A DNA stretch of 64,000 bases from Pseudomonas sp. G34 (GTDB taxonomy: Bacteria; Pseudomonadota; Gammaproteobacteria; Pseudomonadales; Pseudomonadaceae): contig NZ_JAVHZV010000007.1 in NCBI RefSeq assembly GCF_031119625.1, positions 248,001-312,000 of the forward strand, written 5' to 3'. The notes beneath the pieces were generated by a model that saw nothing but the letters and a program-made list of their open reading frames with translations, searched no databases and had not been told where the DNA came from. A program made the translations under genes and the position numbers. Positions 9,676 to 18,983 of this stretch are shown in pieces; positions within the stretch are counted from its first letter, which is position 1; each line of letters begins with the position of its first letter.

Positions 9676-10919
9676 ACGGGCGCTTCGAGCAGTTGCTGCA
9701 CGGTTTGATTGGCCTGGATGCCGAATCCGTCGGCCAGGTGGTGATCGAGCGCGCGGTGCGCCAGCGGGTCGCCGCCCTGGGGTGTGCCAGCGAGGATGCC
9801 TACTGGCTGAAGGTGCAGGCGTCGGCCAGCGAGCAGCAGGCGCTGGTCGAGGCGGTGGTGGTGCCGGAGACCTGGTTCTTCCGTTACCCGGAATCCTTCG
9901 TTGCCCTGGCCAACCTGGCGCGTGAGCGCAGCGCGCAACTGGCCGACGCCCGGCCGCTGCGGATTCTCAGCCTGCCGTGCTCGACCGGCGAGGAGCCCTA
10001 TTCGATCGCCATGGCGCTGCTGGATGCCGGCCTGCCTGGCGATGGTTTTCGTATCGACGCCATGGACATCAGCGAGGTCAACCTGCAGCGCGCCGAGCGG
10101 GCCGTATATGGGCGCAATTCCTTTCGCGGCGATGACCTGGGTTTTCGCCATCGTCATTTCACCGAAACCGCCGAAGGCTTCGAGCTGTGCCACGAGGTGC
10201 GGCGCAAGGTGCGCCTGCTCGCCGGCAACCTGCTGGCCCCCGGTTTGCTGGCGGGCGAAGCGCCCTACGATTTGGTGTTCTGCCGCAACCTGCTGATCTA
10301 CTTCGACCGGCCCACCCAGCATGCGGTGGCTGCCGTGCTGCAGCGCCTGATGCGCGACGACGGCGCGCTATTCATCGGGCCGGCCGAAGCCAGCCTGTTC
10401 AGCCAGGTCGGCATGCAGGCGCTGAACATTCCCCTGGCCTTCGTGTTCCGTCGCCAGGCCATGCGGCCGGCCAGCCCTGCGGTGCAGGCGGTACCGAGCA
10501 GCGGCGCGCGTCCCAGGCCTGCGGCCGCGGCAGCTCCCGCCGCCAGGGCGCCTGCGCCGTTGCGCCGTACGCCGGCGGCGGTGCCTGCACCGGCAGCGTC
10601 GGGTGCCGATACCTCACTGGATGACATCGCCGCCCTCGCCAATGCCGGGCGCAGCGCTGAAGCCCGCGCCGCCTGCGAGCGTTACCTCGCCGCCCATGGG
10701 CCGAGCGCCCAGGCCTTCTACTGGCTGGGCCTGCTCAGCGATGTGGCCGGGCGCAGCAGCGAGGCCCAGGATTATTACCGCAAGACCCTCTACCTGGCGC
10801 CGACCCATGCCGAGGCCCTGGCGCACCTGTCGGCGCTGCTCGCCGCCCGGGGCGATCTGGCCGGCGCCAGGCGTCTGCAACAGCGTGCCGGCCGTGGAGT
10901 GAGCCGTGATGAGCGATAG
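9672..10919 (+). CDS. wspC: CheR-type receptor methyltransferase WspC with TPR tail
   Basis: A 415-residue S-adenosylmethionine-dependent glutamate methyltransferase that methylates WspA. The CheR core includes VVPETWFFRYPESF, the SAM-binding block LPCSTGEEPYSIAMAL (about residues 103-118) and the catalytic region DLVFCRNLLIYFDRPTQ. A Pro/Ala-rich linker (about 285-325) then leads to a C-terminal tetratricopeptide region (AQAFYWLGLLSDVAG onward), as in other WspC/FrzF-type methyltransferases. The start overlaps wspB by 4 bases, and the end overlaps wspD. Loss of this protein is known to lower Wsp output in P. aeruginosa. Confidence 0.95.
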   Translation: MNGRFEQLLHGLIGLDAESVGQVVIERAVRQRVAALGCASEDAYWLKVQASASEQQALVEAVVVPETWFFRYPESFVALANLARERSAQLADARPLRILSLPCSTGEEPYSIAMALLDAGLPGDGFRIDAMDISEVNLQRAERAVYGRNSFRGDDLGFRHRHFTETAEGFELCHEVRRKVRLLAGNLLAPGLLAGEAPYDLVFCRNLLIYFDRPTQHAVAAVLQRLMRDDGALFIGPAEASLFSQVGMQALNIPLAFVFRRQAMRPASPAVQAVPSSGARPRPAAAAAPAARAPAPLRRTPAAVPAPAASGADTSLDDIAALANAGRSAEARAACERYLAAHGPSAQAFYWLGLLSDVAGRSSEAQDYYRKTLYLAPTHAEALAHLSALLAARGDLAGARRLQQRAGRGVSRDER

Positions 10920-11589
10920 TCTGCTGCCCCTGAGCGAGGCCGAACGGGACGCCGTCGACGACTGCTGGAACCGCATCGGCGTGCAGGGCGACAAGTCCTG
11001 CGAGCGCCTGGTCAACCATATCCACTGCCGCAACTGTGAAGTACACGCCGCGCTGGCCACCCGCCTGCTCGACCGCTTTGCGCTGCAGCGCGACGACGCC
11101 CAGCCCGACCAGGAGTGGGTCGAGCAGGACAGCAGCGAGCGCCGTTCGCTGTTGCTGTTCCGCCTTGGCGATGCCTGGCTGGCGCTGCCGACCCGGGTGC
11201 TCAGCGAAGTCGCCGCCAGCGCGCCGATTCATTCGCTGCCGCACCAGCGCTCGGTGGGGCTGATCGGCGTGACCAACGTACGCGGCGCCCTGGTCGCCTG
11301 TTTTTCCCTGGCCGAGATGCTCGGCCTCGATGCCGGCGAGGCGCTCAGCGAACGGCGCGTGGTGCCGCGCATGCTGATCTTCAACCTGGCGGACGGGCCG
11401 GTGGTGATCCCGGTCGACGAGGTCGAGGGCATCGAGGCGATCGCCGTCGGCCAGATCGTCGAGTCGGGCGCTGGCAGCGTGCCGGTGAGCCGTCGTTTCG
11501 CCGCAGGCGTGTTGCAGTGGAAGGGCCGTAGCGTGACCCTGCTCGACGAGCAGATCGTCCAGCAGACCATCGCCAGGAGTCTTGGATGA
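10909..11589 (+). CDS. wspD: CheW-like coupling protein WspD
   Basis: A 226-residue CheW-domain protein, the second scaffold of the Wsp complex. It has a longer N-terminal extension than WspB, with a His/Cys cluster (NHIHCRNCEVH, about residues 34-44). The CheW domain begins near residue 74 (RSLLLFRLGDAWLALPT), followed by IGVTNVRGALVACFSLAEML. It overlaps the end of wspC by 11 bases, and its stop overlaps the wspE ATG in an ATGA arrangement. A GTG at 10906 lies in frame directly before the ATG at 10909; GGAG at 10896 serves either start. Confidence 0.92.
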   Translation: MSDSLLPLSEAERDAVDDCWNRIGVQGDKSCERLVNHIHCRNCEVHAALATRLLDRFALQRDDAQPDQEWVEQDSSERRSLLLFRLGDAWLALPTRVLSEVAASAPIHSLPHQRSVGLIGVTNVRGALVACFSLAEMLGLDAGEALSERRVVPRMLIFNLADGPVVIPVDEVEGIEAIAVGQIVESGAGSVPVSRRFAAGVLQWKGRSVTLLDEQIVQQTIARSLG

Positions 11590-13892
11590 CACCCGATCAG
11601 ATGCGCGACGCGTCGCTGCTGGAGCTGTTCAAGCTCGAGGCCGAGGCCCAGACCCAGGTGCTCAACAGCGGCCTGCTGGTCCTCGAGCGCGACCCGCGGC
11701 ATGCCGGCAGCCTGGAGGCCTGCATGCGCGCGGCCCACTCGCTCAAGGGCGCGGCGCGTATCGTCGGGCTGGATGCCGGGGTCAAGGTCGCCCACGTGAT
11801 GGAGGATTGCCTGGTCGAGGCCCAGGAAGGTCGTCTGCTGCTCAGCCCCGAGCATATCGATGCGCTGCTGCAGGGCGCCGATATCCTGCTCGGCCTGGGC
11901 ACGCCGGCGGCGCAACCGGGTGTCGTCGACCCCGGCATCGACGTGCTGGTGGCGCGCCTGGGAGCGTTGGCGCGGGGGCTCCCGGTTCCTCCCGCGGCGC
12001 CGGTGACGGCGCCTGTTGCCGAAACGGCTAGCGCGGAGCCGCAGCCGCCAAGCAAAGCGCCGGTGGTCGAAGCACCAGTCATCGAAGCGCCGGTGCCGCC
12101 GGCGCCCATCAAGCCGGAAGCCAGCGAGCCGGCCGGCGAGGGCAGGGCGCGTATTCTCAGGGTCAGCGCCGAGCGCCTCGATCACCTGCTGGATATCTCC
12201 AGCAAATCCCTGGTGGAGTTCCAGCGCATCAAGCCCCTGGGCGACAGCCTGCAGCGCCTGAAACGCCTGCAGGCCACCGCCCGCCGCGCGCTGGACGTCG
12301 CCCGCGAAGCGCTGCCCAAGGGCACCGTGGATGCCCAGGCCGAGGCCATGCTGCTGGAAACTCGCCAGGCGCTCGGCGAGTGCCAGCAACTGCTGGCCCA
12401 GCACATGACCGAGCTGGACGACTTCGGCTGGCAGGGCGGGCAACGCGCCCAGTCGCTCTACGATGCTGCGCTGGCCTCGCGCATGCGCCCATTCGCCGAT
12501 GTGCTGGCCGGTCAGGAGCGCATGCTGCGTGACCTGTCCCGATCCCTGGGCAAGCAGGTGCGCCTGGTGGTCGAGGGCGAGGGCACCCAGGTCGACCGCG
12601 ACGTGCTGGAGCGCCTCGAGGCGCCGCTGACCCACCTGCTGCGCAACGCCCTGGATCATGGCATCGAGCCCCCGCAGCGGCGCCTGGCACAGGGCAAGCC
12701 GGCCGAAGGGCAGATCCTCATCCGCGCCCGCCACCATGCCGGCATGCTGCTGCTGGAACTGCGCGATGACGGCGGCGGCGTGGATCTCGAGAAGCTGCGG
12801 CGGGCGGTGATCAGCCGCGGCTTCGCCAGCGAACAGACCGGCGAGCAGCTGACCGAGGACGAGCTGCTGGCCTTCCTGTTCCTGCCCGGCTTCAGCATGC
12901 GTGACCAGGTCACCGAGGTGTCCGGCCGTGGCGTCGGCCTGGACGCCGTGCAGCACATGGTGCGCCAGCTGCGGGGCGGCGTGCGCATGCAGCAGCGCCA
13001 GGGCGAGGGCTCGACCTTTCACCTGGAAGTGCCGCTGACCCTCTCGGTGGTGCGCAGCCTGGTGGTCGAGGTGGGCGGCGAAGCCTACGCGCTGCCACTG
13101 GCACATATCGAACGGATGACCCGCCTGCAGGCCGAGGACATCGTGCAGCTCGAAGGTCGCCAGCATTTCTGGAACGAAGGCCAGCACGTCGGCCTGATCG
13201 CCGCCAGCCAGATTCTCCAGCGCCCGGAAGGCAAGCCCAGCGACAACGGCATACCGGTGGTGCTGATCCGCGACCGCGACAGCCTGTTCGGCCTGGTGGT
13301 CGAGCGCTTCCTCGGTGAGCGCACCCTGGTGGTGATGCCGCTCGATGCGCGGCTGGGCAAGGTGCAGGACGTGTCGGCCGGGGCCTTGCTGGACGATGGC
13401 ACCCCGGTGCTGATTCTCGATGTCGAGGACATGCTGCACTCGGTGGCCAAGCTGCTGGGCAGCGGGCGCCTGGAGCGGGTCGACCGCAGCGCCCGGCAGC
13501 TGGCCGGCAGCCAGCGCAAGCGCGTGCTGGTGGTCGACGACTCGCTGACCGTGCGCGAGCTGGAGCGCAAGCTGCTGCTCTCGCGCGGCTATGACGTGGC
13601 CGTGGCGGTGGACGGCATGGATGGCTGGAACGCCTTGCGCGCCGAGCACTTCGATCTGCTGATCACCGACATCGACATGCCGCGCATGGACGGCATCGAG
13701 CTGGTCACCCTGGTGCGCCGCGACAGCCGTTTGCAGTCGCTGCCGGTGATGGTGGTGTCCTACAAGGATCGCGAGGAGGACCGCCGACGTGGCCTGGATG
13801 CCGGGGCCGACTATTATCTTGCCAAGGCCAGTTTCCATGACGAGGCGTTACTTGACGCCGTGGTTGACCTGGTTGGGGAACCGCACGAATGA
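11586..13892 (+). CDS. wspE: Hybrid CheA-type histidine kinase WspE
   Basis: A 768-residue kinase that phosphorylates WspR and WspF. Order of domains: an Hpt domain with phospho-accepting His51 (AAHSLKGAARIVG), a Pro/Ala-rich linker (about 130-180), a dimerisation helix pair, and the HATPase domain with N box HLLRNALDHGIEPP and G boxes DDGGG and GRGVGLDAV. A CheW-like domain follows (about 490-620), then a C-terminal receiver (from about 640) with VLVVDDSLTV and the phospho-acceptor block LLITDIDMPRMDG. It overlaps wspD and wspF by 4 bases each, indicating tight translational coupling. Confidence 0.96.
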   Translation: MTPDQMRDASLLELFKLEAEAQTQVLNSGLLVLERDPRHAGSLEACMRAAHSLKGAARIVGLDAGVKVAHVMEDCLVEAQEGRLLLSPEHIDALLQGADILLGLGTPAAQPGVVDPGIDVLVARLGALARGLPVPPAAPVTAPVAETASAEPQPPSKAPVVEAPVIEAPVPPAPIKPEASEPAGEGRARILRVSAERLDHLLDISSKSLVEFQRIKPLGDSLQRLKRLQATARRALDVAREALPKGTVDAQAEAMLLETRQALGECQQLLAQHMTELDDFGWQGGQRAQSLYDAALASRMRPFADVLAGQERMLRDLSRSLGKQVRLVVEGEGTQVDRDVLERLEAPLTHLLRNALDHGIEPPQRRLAQGKPAEGQILIRARHHAGMLLLELRDDGGGVDLEKLRRAVISRGFASEQTGEQLTEDELLAFLFLPGFSMRDQVTEVSGRGVGLDAVQHMVRQLRGGVRMQQRQGEGSTFHLEVPLTLSVVRSLVVEVGGEAYALPLAHIERMTRLQAEDIVQLEGRQHFWNEGQHVGLIAASQILQRPEGKPSDNGIPVVLIRDRDSLFGLVVERFLGERTLVVMPLDARLGKVQDVSAGALLDDGTPVLILDVEDMLHSVAKLLGSGRLERVDRSARQLAGSQRKRVLVVDDSLTVRELERKLLLSRGYDVAVAVDGMDGWNALRAEHFDLLITDIDMPRMDGIELVTLVRRDSRLQSLPVMVVSYKDREEDRRRGLDAGADYYLAKASFHDEALLDAVVDLVGEPHE

Positions 13893-14890
13893 GGATCGGG
13901 ATCGTCAATGACATGCCCCTGGCGGTCGAGGCCATTCGCCGCGCCCTGGCCCAGGAGCCGGCGCACCGTATCGCCTGGGTGGCGGGCGATGGTGCCGAGG
14001 GCGTGGCCTGCTGCCAGGCCGATTTGCCCGACCTGGTGCTGATGGACCTGCTGATGCCGGTCATGGACGGCGTCGAGGCGACGCGGCGGATCATGGCGCA
14101 GACGCCCTGTGCGGTGCTGATCGTTTCGGTGGATATCGAGCAGTACGTCAATCGCGTGTTCGAGGCCATGGGGCACGGGGCCCTGGATGCGGTCAACACG
14201 CCGTCATTGACCGGGCAGAGTGGCGATGCGGTGGATCTGCTGCGCAAGATCCACAACATCGGCTGGCTGATCGGCCAGAGCGGCACTCGCCAGGCCAGCG
14301 CTCCGGCCGTTTCGCCCAGTGCCCCGGCAGCGCGCCGCCTGGTGGCGATTGGCGCCTCGGCGGGCGGGCCGGCTGCGCTCGCCTTGCTGCTCAAGCAACT
14401 GCCCGATGATTTCAAGGCTGCGGTAGTGCTGGTGCAGCATGTCGACGAGGTGTTCGCCGCCGGCATGGCCGACTGGCTGGCCGGTGAAGCGGCGCTGCCG
14501 GTACGCCTGGCCCGCGATGGCGAGCAGCCGCAGCCCGGTGTGGTGCTGCTGGCCGGTACCAACAACCACATGCGCCTGCTGCGCAACGGCACGCTGACCT
14601 ACACCGAGGAGCCGCGCAGCCATGTCTACCGACCTTCCATCGATGTGTTCTTCGACAGCCTGGTCGAGTACTGGACGGGCGAGGCCATCGGGGTGTTGCT
14701 CACCGGCATGGGCCGAGATGGCGCTCTGGGGTTGAAAAACATGCGCAGCCGCGGCTTTGCCACCATCGCGCAGAACCAGGCCAGCTGCGCCGTGTACGGC
14801 ATGCCCAAGGCGGCGGCCGAGTTGCAGGCCGCCAAGGAAATACTCGCGCTGGAGCGCATCGCCCCGCGTATCGTCGAACTGTTTGGCTGA
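13889..14890 (+). CDS. wspF: CheB-type methylesterase WspF
   Basis: A 333-residue response regulator methylesterase that demethylates WspA and resets the pathway. Loss of WspF locks the system on and gives wrinkly colonies in pseudomonads. The N-terminal receiver has its phospho-acceptor at Asp53 (LVLMDLLMPVMDG). After a short linker the esterase domain shows the CheB triad blocks: Ser in GASAGGPAAL, His in VLVQHVDE and Asp in GMGRDGALG. All look intact, so the locus appears to encode a normally regulated Wsp system. It overlaps wspE by 4 bases and is followed 53 bases later by wspR. Confidence 0.96.
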   Translation: MRIGIVNDMPLAVEAIRRALAQEPAHRIAWVAGDGAEGVACCQADLPDLVLMDLLMPVMDGVEATRRIMAQTPCAVLIVSVDIEQYVNRVFEAMGHGALDAVNTPSLTGQSGDAVDLLRKIHNIGWLIGQSGTRQASAPAVSPSAPAARRLVAIGASAGGPAALALLLKQLPDDFKAAVVLVQHVDEVFAAGMADWLAGEAALPVRLARDGEQPQPGVVLLAGTNNHMRLLRNGTLTYTEEPRSHVYRPSIDVFFDSLVEYWTGEAIGVLLTGMGRDGALGLKNMRSRGFATIAQNQASCAVYGMPKAAAELQAAKEILALERIAPRIVELFG

Positions 14891-14943
14891 TAGACTAACC
14901 GCCACCCACCAGAGACCTGCCTTCATCCGGTTCGGAGACCAAC

Positions 14944-15975
14944 ATGCAAGTCCCACCCCAATCCATGGATGACTTCGGCCCACGCAAGGAAGGCGCGGTC
15001 ATGGTGTTGCTGGTCGATGACCAGGCGATGATCGGCGAAGCGGTGCGGCGCGAGCTGCTGGGCGAGCAGGGCATCGACTTCCATTACTGCTCCGACCCGA
15101 CCCAGGCCATCGCGATTGCCGAGCAACTGCGCCCGACGGTGATTCTGCAGGATCTGGTGATGCCCGGTGTCGACGGCATTACGCTGCTGGGTGAATATCG
15201 CGCGCGCCCGGCGCTGCGCGATGTGCCGATCATCGTGCTGTCGACCAAGGACGACGCCACCGTGAAGAGCTCGGCGTTCGCGGCTGGTGCCAACGATTAT
15301 CTGGTCAAGCTGCCCGATACCATCGAACTGGTGGCACGCCTGCGTTATCACTCGCGTTCCTACATGGCCCTGCAACAGCGTGACGAGGCCTACCGCGCCC
15401 TGCGCGAAAGCCAGCAGCAGCTGCTGGAAACCAACCTGGTGCTGCAGCGGCTGATGAATTCCGATGGCCTGACCGGGCTGTCCAATCGTCGCCACTTCGA
15501 CGAATACCTGGAAATGGAGTGGCGCCGCGCCACTCGTGAGCAGACGGCGCTGTCGCTGCTGATGATCGATGTCGACTTCTTCAAAAGCTTCAACGACCGT
15601 TTCGGCCATGTGGCCGGCGACGATGCCTTGCGCCGTGTGGCGGCCGCGCTGCGCAGCAGTTGCAGCCGCTCCACCGACCTGGCTGCCCGCTATGGCGGCG
15701 AGGAGTTCGCCATGGTGCTGCCCAGCACCTCGGCCGGCGGCGCGCGCCTGCTGGCGGAAAAGGTGCGCCGCGCCGTCACCGACCTGGGCATTGCCCATGA
15801 AACGCCTGCGCCGGGCGCGGTGCTGACCGCCAGCATCGGGGTCGCCACCCTGGTGCCGCGAATCGGCCAGGCCCCCCTGCAACTGGTCAACCTGGCTGAT
15901 CAGGGGCTGTACATGGCCAAGCAAGCCGGCCGCGACCAGGTCGGCCTGGTCAACGACACCAGCGCACTGAGCTGA
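14944..15975 (+). CDS. wspR: Response regulator diguanylate cyclase WspR
   Basis: A 343-residue output protein of the Wsp pathway that makes c-di-GMP from two GTP when phosphorylated. The receiver (about residues 17-140) has its acceptor at Asp70 ([12 protein letters not shown]). A helical stalk containing [17 protein letters not shown] leads to the GGDEF domain, with the active-site motif [12 protein letters not shown]. The inhibitory I-site RxxD is RSTD just before [10 protein letters not shown], so product feedback should work. Downstream it converges with a second cyclase gene, one base apart. Confidence 0.97.
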   Translation: MQVPPQSMDDFGPRKEGAVMVLLVDDQAMIGEAVRRELLGEQGIDFHYCSDPTQAIAIAEQLRPTVILQDLVMPGVDGITLLGEYRARPALRDVPIIVLSTKDDATVKSSAFAAGANDYLVKLPDTIELVARLRYHSRSYMALQQRDEAYRALRESQQQLLETNLVLQRLMNSDGLTGLSNRRHFDEYLEMEWRRATREQTALSLLMIDVDFFKSFNDRFGHVAGDDALRRVAAALRSSCSRSTDLAARYGGEEFAMVLPSTSAGGARLLAEKVRRAVTDLGIAHETPAPGAVLTASIGVATLVPRIGQAPLQLVNLADQGLYMAKQAGRDQVGLVNDTSALS

Positions 15976-15976
15976 A

Positions 15977-17623
15977 TCACTCACCGCCCTCGGGCGCGTC
16001 GCCGTGCAGCACGACGCGGCCGCGTCCGCTCTGCTTGGCCGTGTACAGGGCCTGATCGGCCAGTGCCACCACCTGCTCGAGATCCGCGTCGTCCCGCGGC
16101 CACAAGGCGCCGCCGATGCTGCAGCCAACCTGCAGGTGGCGGTTTTCCCAGTGAATCGGCATTGCCAATGCCTGCAGCGTCCGCTCGGCGATCTGCCTGG
16201 CCTGGCTGGCGGCGTCAGCGGCGGCGACTTGCAGGATCATCAGAAACTCATCGCCGCCCAGGCGCACCACCAGATCGCCACCGCGCAGGCAGCCACGCAT
16301 ACGCGCCGCAGCCTCGCGCAGCACCTGGTCGCCAGCGGCGTGGCCGTAGCGGTCGTTGACCGGCTTGAACCCGTCGAGGTCCAGATAGAGCACCGCCAGG
16401 CCATCCTCGGTGCCCTGGTTGCGCTGTTGCGCACGCGGCAGGTAGCGGGCCAGCGCGGCGCGGTTCGGCAGCCCGGTAAGCGGGTCGTGGTGGGCGCGGT
16501 TTTCCAGCGCATCGAGCTCGGCGTGCTGGTGCGTGAGGCTTTCCACCAGGTGGCGGATGGAATGGCTGAGCCGGGCGATTTCCCGGGGGCTGCCGATTTC
16601 CGGGATCACGGTGATTTCGCCGTTGGCCAGGCGGTCGGCAGCGCGGGCGATGGTGCGCAGCGGGCGGGTCACGTAGCTGGCCAGCAGCCAGCCACAGACG
16701 GCAAACAGCACGGCCAGCACCACGCCCAAGCCGAGGATGGTGAGGTGCATGGCGCGCACCGGCGCATCGGCCAGCTGCAGCGCCTGGCGGGCCACCACCA
16801 TCCAGCCCAGGCCCGGGTAGTCGAGGTAGCCCTGGCTGGCCGTCAGGCCGGTGAGGTAGCGCTTGCCGTCAGGCCATTGCTGCACCGCCCATTCGCTCTG
16901 CCGGGCCGCCAGGTTCTGCATCATCGGCAGGTGCAGGCGCTGGCCGACCAGCTTGCGCGGGCCGAGCAGGATGGTACGGTCACGGCTGATCACCAAGAAC
17001 TCCACCTGGCGGCTGTCCTCGATGGGCTTGAGGATCGCCTCGCCCACCTCGTCGGCCCAGGACCACGACAGGTGCGCGGCGAGGACACCGACCAGGCGGC
17101 CGCTGTCGTCATGCACCGGCAGGCTGATATCGACGAATTTCATGGCTTCGCCGCTGGGGTTGGGCAGCAGCTTGGCGAGCAGCGCCGCCTCGTGCACGTC
17201 GCCGATGAACAGGCCCTGGCTGCCTTCCAGGAACACCGGGCGCTTGGCGATGCTGGTGCCCTCGAGAATGCCGTTGCTGGAGGCCAGCACCAGGCCCTGG
17301 GCGTCGGTGAAACCGATCCAGGCGATGGTCGGGAACTTGCCCTGCAGTTCGTCGAGCAGCCGGCGCACCTCGGGTGCGCCTTGCGGATGACGCAGGGCGC
17401 TCAGGCTGCCGATCACCTGCAGCATGCCGGCGCGGCTCTGCATGTCGCGGTCCAGGCGGTCGACCATGGTGTAGGACGTTTCGGCCAGGTCGCGGCCGAT
17501 CTCCGCGCGGATGCGCTGGCTCGAGTCCCGGCTGATCAGGGTGCCGAGCAGCAGGCTGAGCAGGCACACCAGCAACACGGTGAGCAGGGCATAGTGGCTA
17601 CGCAGGCTGTGGGGGCGAAGCAT
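15977..17623 (-). CDS. Membrane diguanylate cyclase (dCache-HAMP-GGDEF)
   Basis: A 548-residue predicted diguanylate cyclase. A first membrane segment (about residues 9-30) precedes a periplasmic sensor of roughly 250 residues that resembles a double Cache domain. A second membrane segment (about 290-312, LTILGLGVVLAVLFAVCGWLL) is followed by a HAMP block (RPLRTIARAADRLANGEI) and a GGDEF domain with DPLTGLPNR and the active-site motif RLGGDEFLMIL. An RxxD I-site is not clear, since the residues before the motif are GGDLVVRLGGDEF. It converges with wspR. The ATG at 17623 has AAGGA upstream at a long spacing; a GTG at 17656 is the alternative start. The signal sensed is unknown. Confidence 0.88.
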   Translation of the reverse strand: MLRPHSLRSHYALLTVLLVCLLSLLLGTLISRDSSQRIRAEIGRDLAETSYTMVDRLDRDMQSRAGMLQVIGSLSALRHPQGAPEVRRLLDELQGKFPTIAWIGFTDAQGLVLASSNGILEGTSIAKRPVFLEGSQGLFIGDVHEAALLAKLLPNPSGEAMKFVDISLPVHDDSGRLVGVLAAHLSWSWADEVGEAILKPIEDSRQVEFLVISRDRTILLGPRKLVGQRLHLPMMQNLAARQSEWAVQQWPDGKRYLTGLTASQGYLDYPGLGWMVVARQALQLADAPVRAMHLTILGLGVVLAVLFAVCGWLLASYVTRPLRTIARAADRLANGEITVIPEIGSPREIARLSHSIRHLVESLTHQHAELDALENRAHHDPLTGLPNRAALARYLPRAQQRNQGTEDGLAVLYLDLDGFKPVNDRYGHAAGDQVLREAAARMRGCLRGGDLVVRLGGDEFLMILQVAAADAASQARQIAERTLQALAMPIHWENRHLQVGCSIGGALWPRDDADLEQVVALADQALYTAKQSGRGRVVLHGDAPEGGE

Positions 17624-17697
17624 GGTGGTGGGGGATCCTTGGGGCGGGCGGCTCACTGGAGTATAGAAGGGCCATTGGTCTACAGGTGCCCGGCGTG

Positions 17698-17726
17698 CTG
17701 CCAGAATAGTCCGAGTCGGGTATACT
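17698..17726 (+). promoter_or_regulatory. Candidate sigma-70 promoter of prfB-lysS
   Basis: A -35-like CTGCCA (4 of 6 matches to TTGACA) is separated by exactly 17 bases from a -10 TATACT (5 of 6 matches). The element ends about 41 bases before the prfB ATG. Inferred from sequence only. Confidence 0.5.
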
Positions 17727-17767
17727 CCGCGGCTTTTCCGAAGTTTTACCTGCGAGTGCCGCCAGCC

Positions 17768-18863
17768 ATGGAAATCAACCCGATCCTTAACAGCATCAAG
17801 GACCTGTCCGAGCGCACCCAGACTATTCGGGGGTATCTTTGACTACGATCACAAGCATGATCGTCTCGTCGAAGTAAACCGCGAACTCGAAGACCCGAAC
17901 GTCTGGAACAAGCCCGAATACGCCCAGAGCCTGGGCCGTGAACGCGCCACCCTGGCGCAGATCGTCGAAACCATCGACGACCTGACCGGTAGCCTGGCCG
18001 ATTCGCGCGACCTGCTGGACATGGCCGTCGAAGAAAATGACCAGGGCGCCGTCGACGATGTCGCCGCGGAGGTCGAGCGCCTGCGCGGAATTCTCGAGCA
18101 GCTGGAATTCCGCCGCATGTTCAGCCACGAGATGGACCCGAACAACTGCTACCTGGATATCCAGGCCGGCTCCGGCGGTACCGAGGCCCAGGACTGGGCC
18201 AACATCCTGCTGCGCATGTACCTGCGCTGGGCCGACAAGCGCGGCTTCAGTGCCGAGATCGTCGAGCTGTCCGAAGGTGAGGTCGCCGGTATCAAGGGCG
18301 CCACCGTGCACATCAAGGGCGAGTACGCCTTTGGCTGGCTGCGCACCGAGATCGGCGTACACCGCCTGGTGCGCAAGAGCCCGTTCGACTCCGGCGCCCG
18401 CCGCCACACCTCGTTTTCGGCGGTATTCGTGTCGCCCGAGATCGACGACAAGGTGGAAATCGAGATCAACCCCGCCGACCTGCGCGTCGACACCTACCGC
18501 TCCTCCGGTGCCGGTGGCCAGCACGTCAACACCACCGACTCGGCGGTGCGGATCACCCACGTGCCGACCAACACCGTGGTGGCCTGCCAGAACGAACGTT
18601 CCCAGCACGCCAACCGCGACACCGCCATGAAGATGCTGCGGGCCAAGTTGTACGAGCTGGAGATGCAGAAGCGCAACGCGGCCTCCCAGGCGCTGGAAGA
18701 CAGCAAGTCGGACATCGGCTGGGGGCACCAGATCCGCTCCTACGTACTCGACGATTCGCGCATCAAGGACCTGCGTACCGGGGTCGAGCGCAGCGACTGC
18801 CAGAAGGTGCTCGACGGCGATCTCGACGGGTACCTCGAAGCCAGTCTCAAGCAGGGGCTTTGA
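17768..18863 (+). CDS. prfB: Peptide chain release factor 2, with programmed +1 frameshift
   Basis: Release factor 2 (364 residues after the shift) recognises UAA and UGA stop codons and triggers peptidyl-tRNA hydrolysis. Translation starts at 17768 and meets an in-frame UGA at codon 25 (17840-17842). Reading resumes in the +1 frame at 17841 (GAC), so the coding sequence is 17768-17839 joined to 17841-18863. The codon-recognition tripeptide SPF (in [12 protein letters not shown]) and the catalytic GGQ (in [12 protein letters not shown]) are both in the second frame. Low RF2 favours the frameshift and restores synthesis, a known autoregulation. lysS follows after 120 bases, as in many gamma-proteobacteria. 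Confidence 0.97.
17829..17843 (+). promoter_or_regulatory. RF2 programmed frameshift site
   Basis: A run of G (17829-17833) just upstream of the slip codon acts as an internal Shine-Dalgarno, followed by TAT CTT TGA C. The slip codon is CTT (17837-17839) and the UGA stop is at 17840-17842. The arrangement GGG TAT CTT TGA C is the same as the classic bacterial prfB signal. Confidence 0.95.
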
Positions 18864-18983
18864 GAGCAGCCGCAAGCGCCAAGCTACAAGTTGCCAGTTA
18901 CAGCGGATTCGCCTCTGGTGAGGCATCCGCTTCAGCCCGGCAGCGATCTTTCCAGAATGATGATTTGACCGGGACGACCCGAA

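Noticed and set aside
11229..13838. An 869-codon minus-strand open frame across wspD and wspE
   Set aside because: It is antisense to a full CheA-type kinase with all motifs, and shows no domain of its own.
17768..17842. prfB as a pseudogene because of the in-frame UGA
   Set aside because: The stop is part of the conserved programmed frameshift site, and the second frame carries the full factor.
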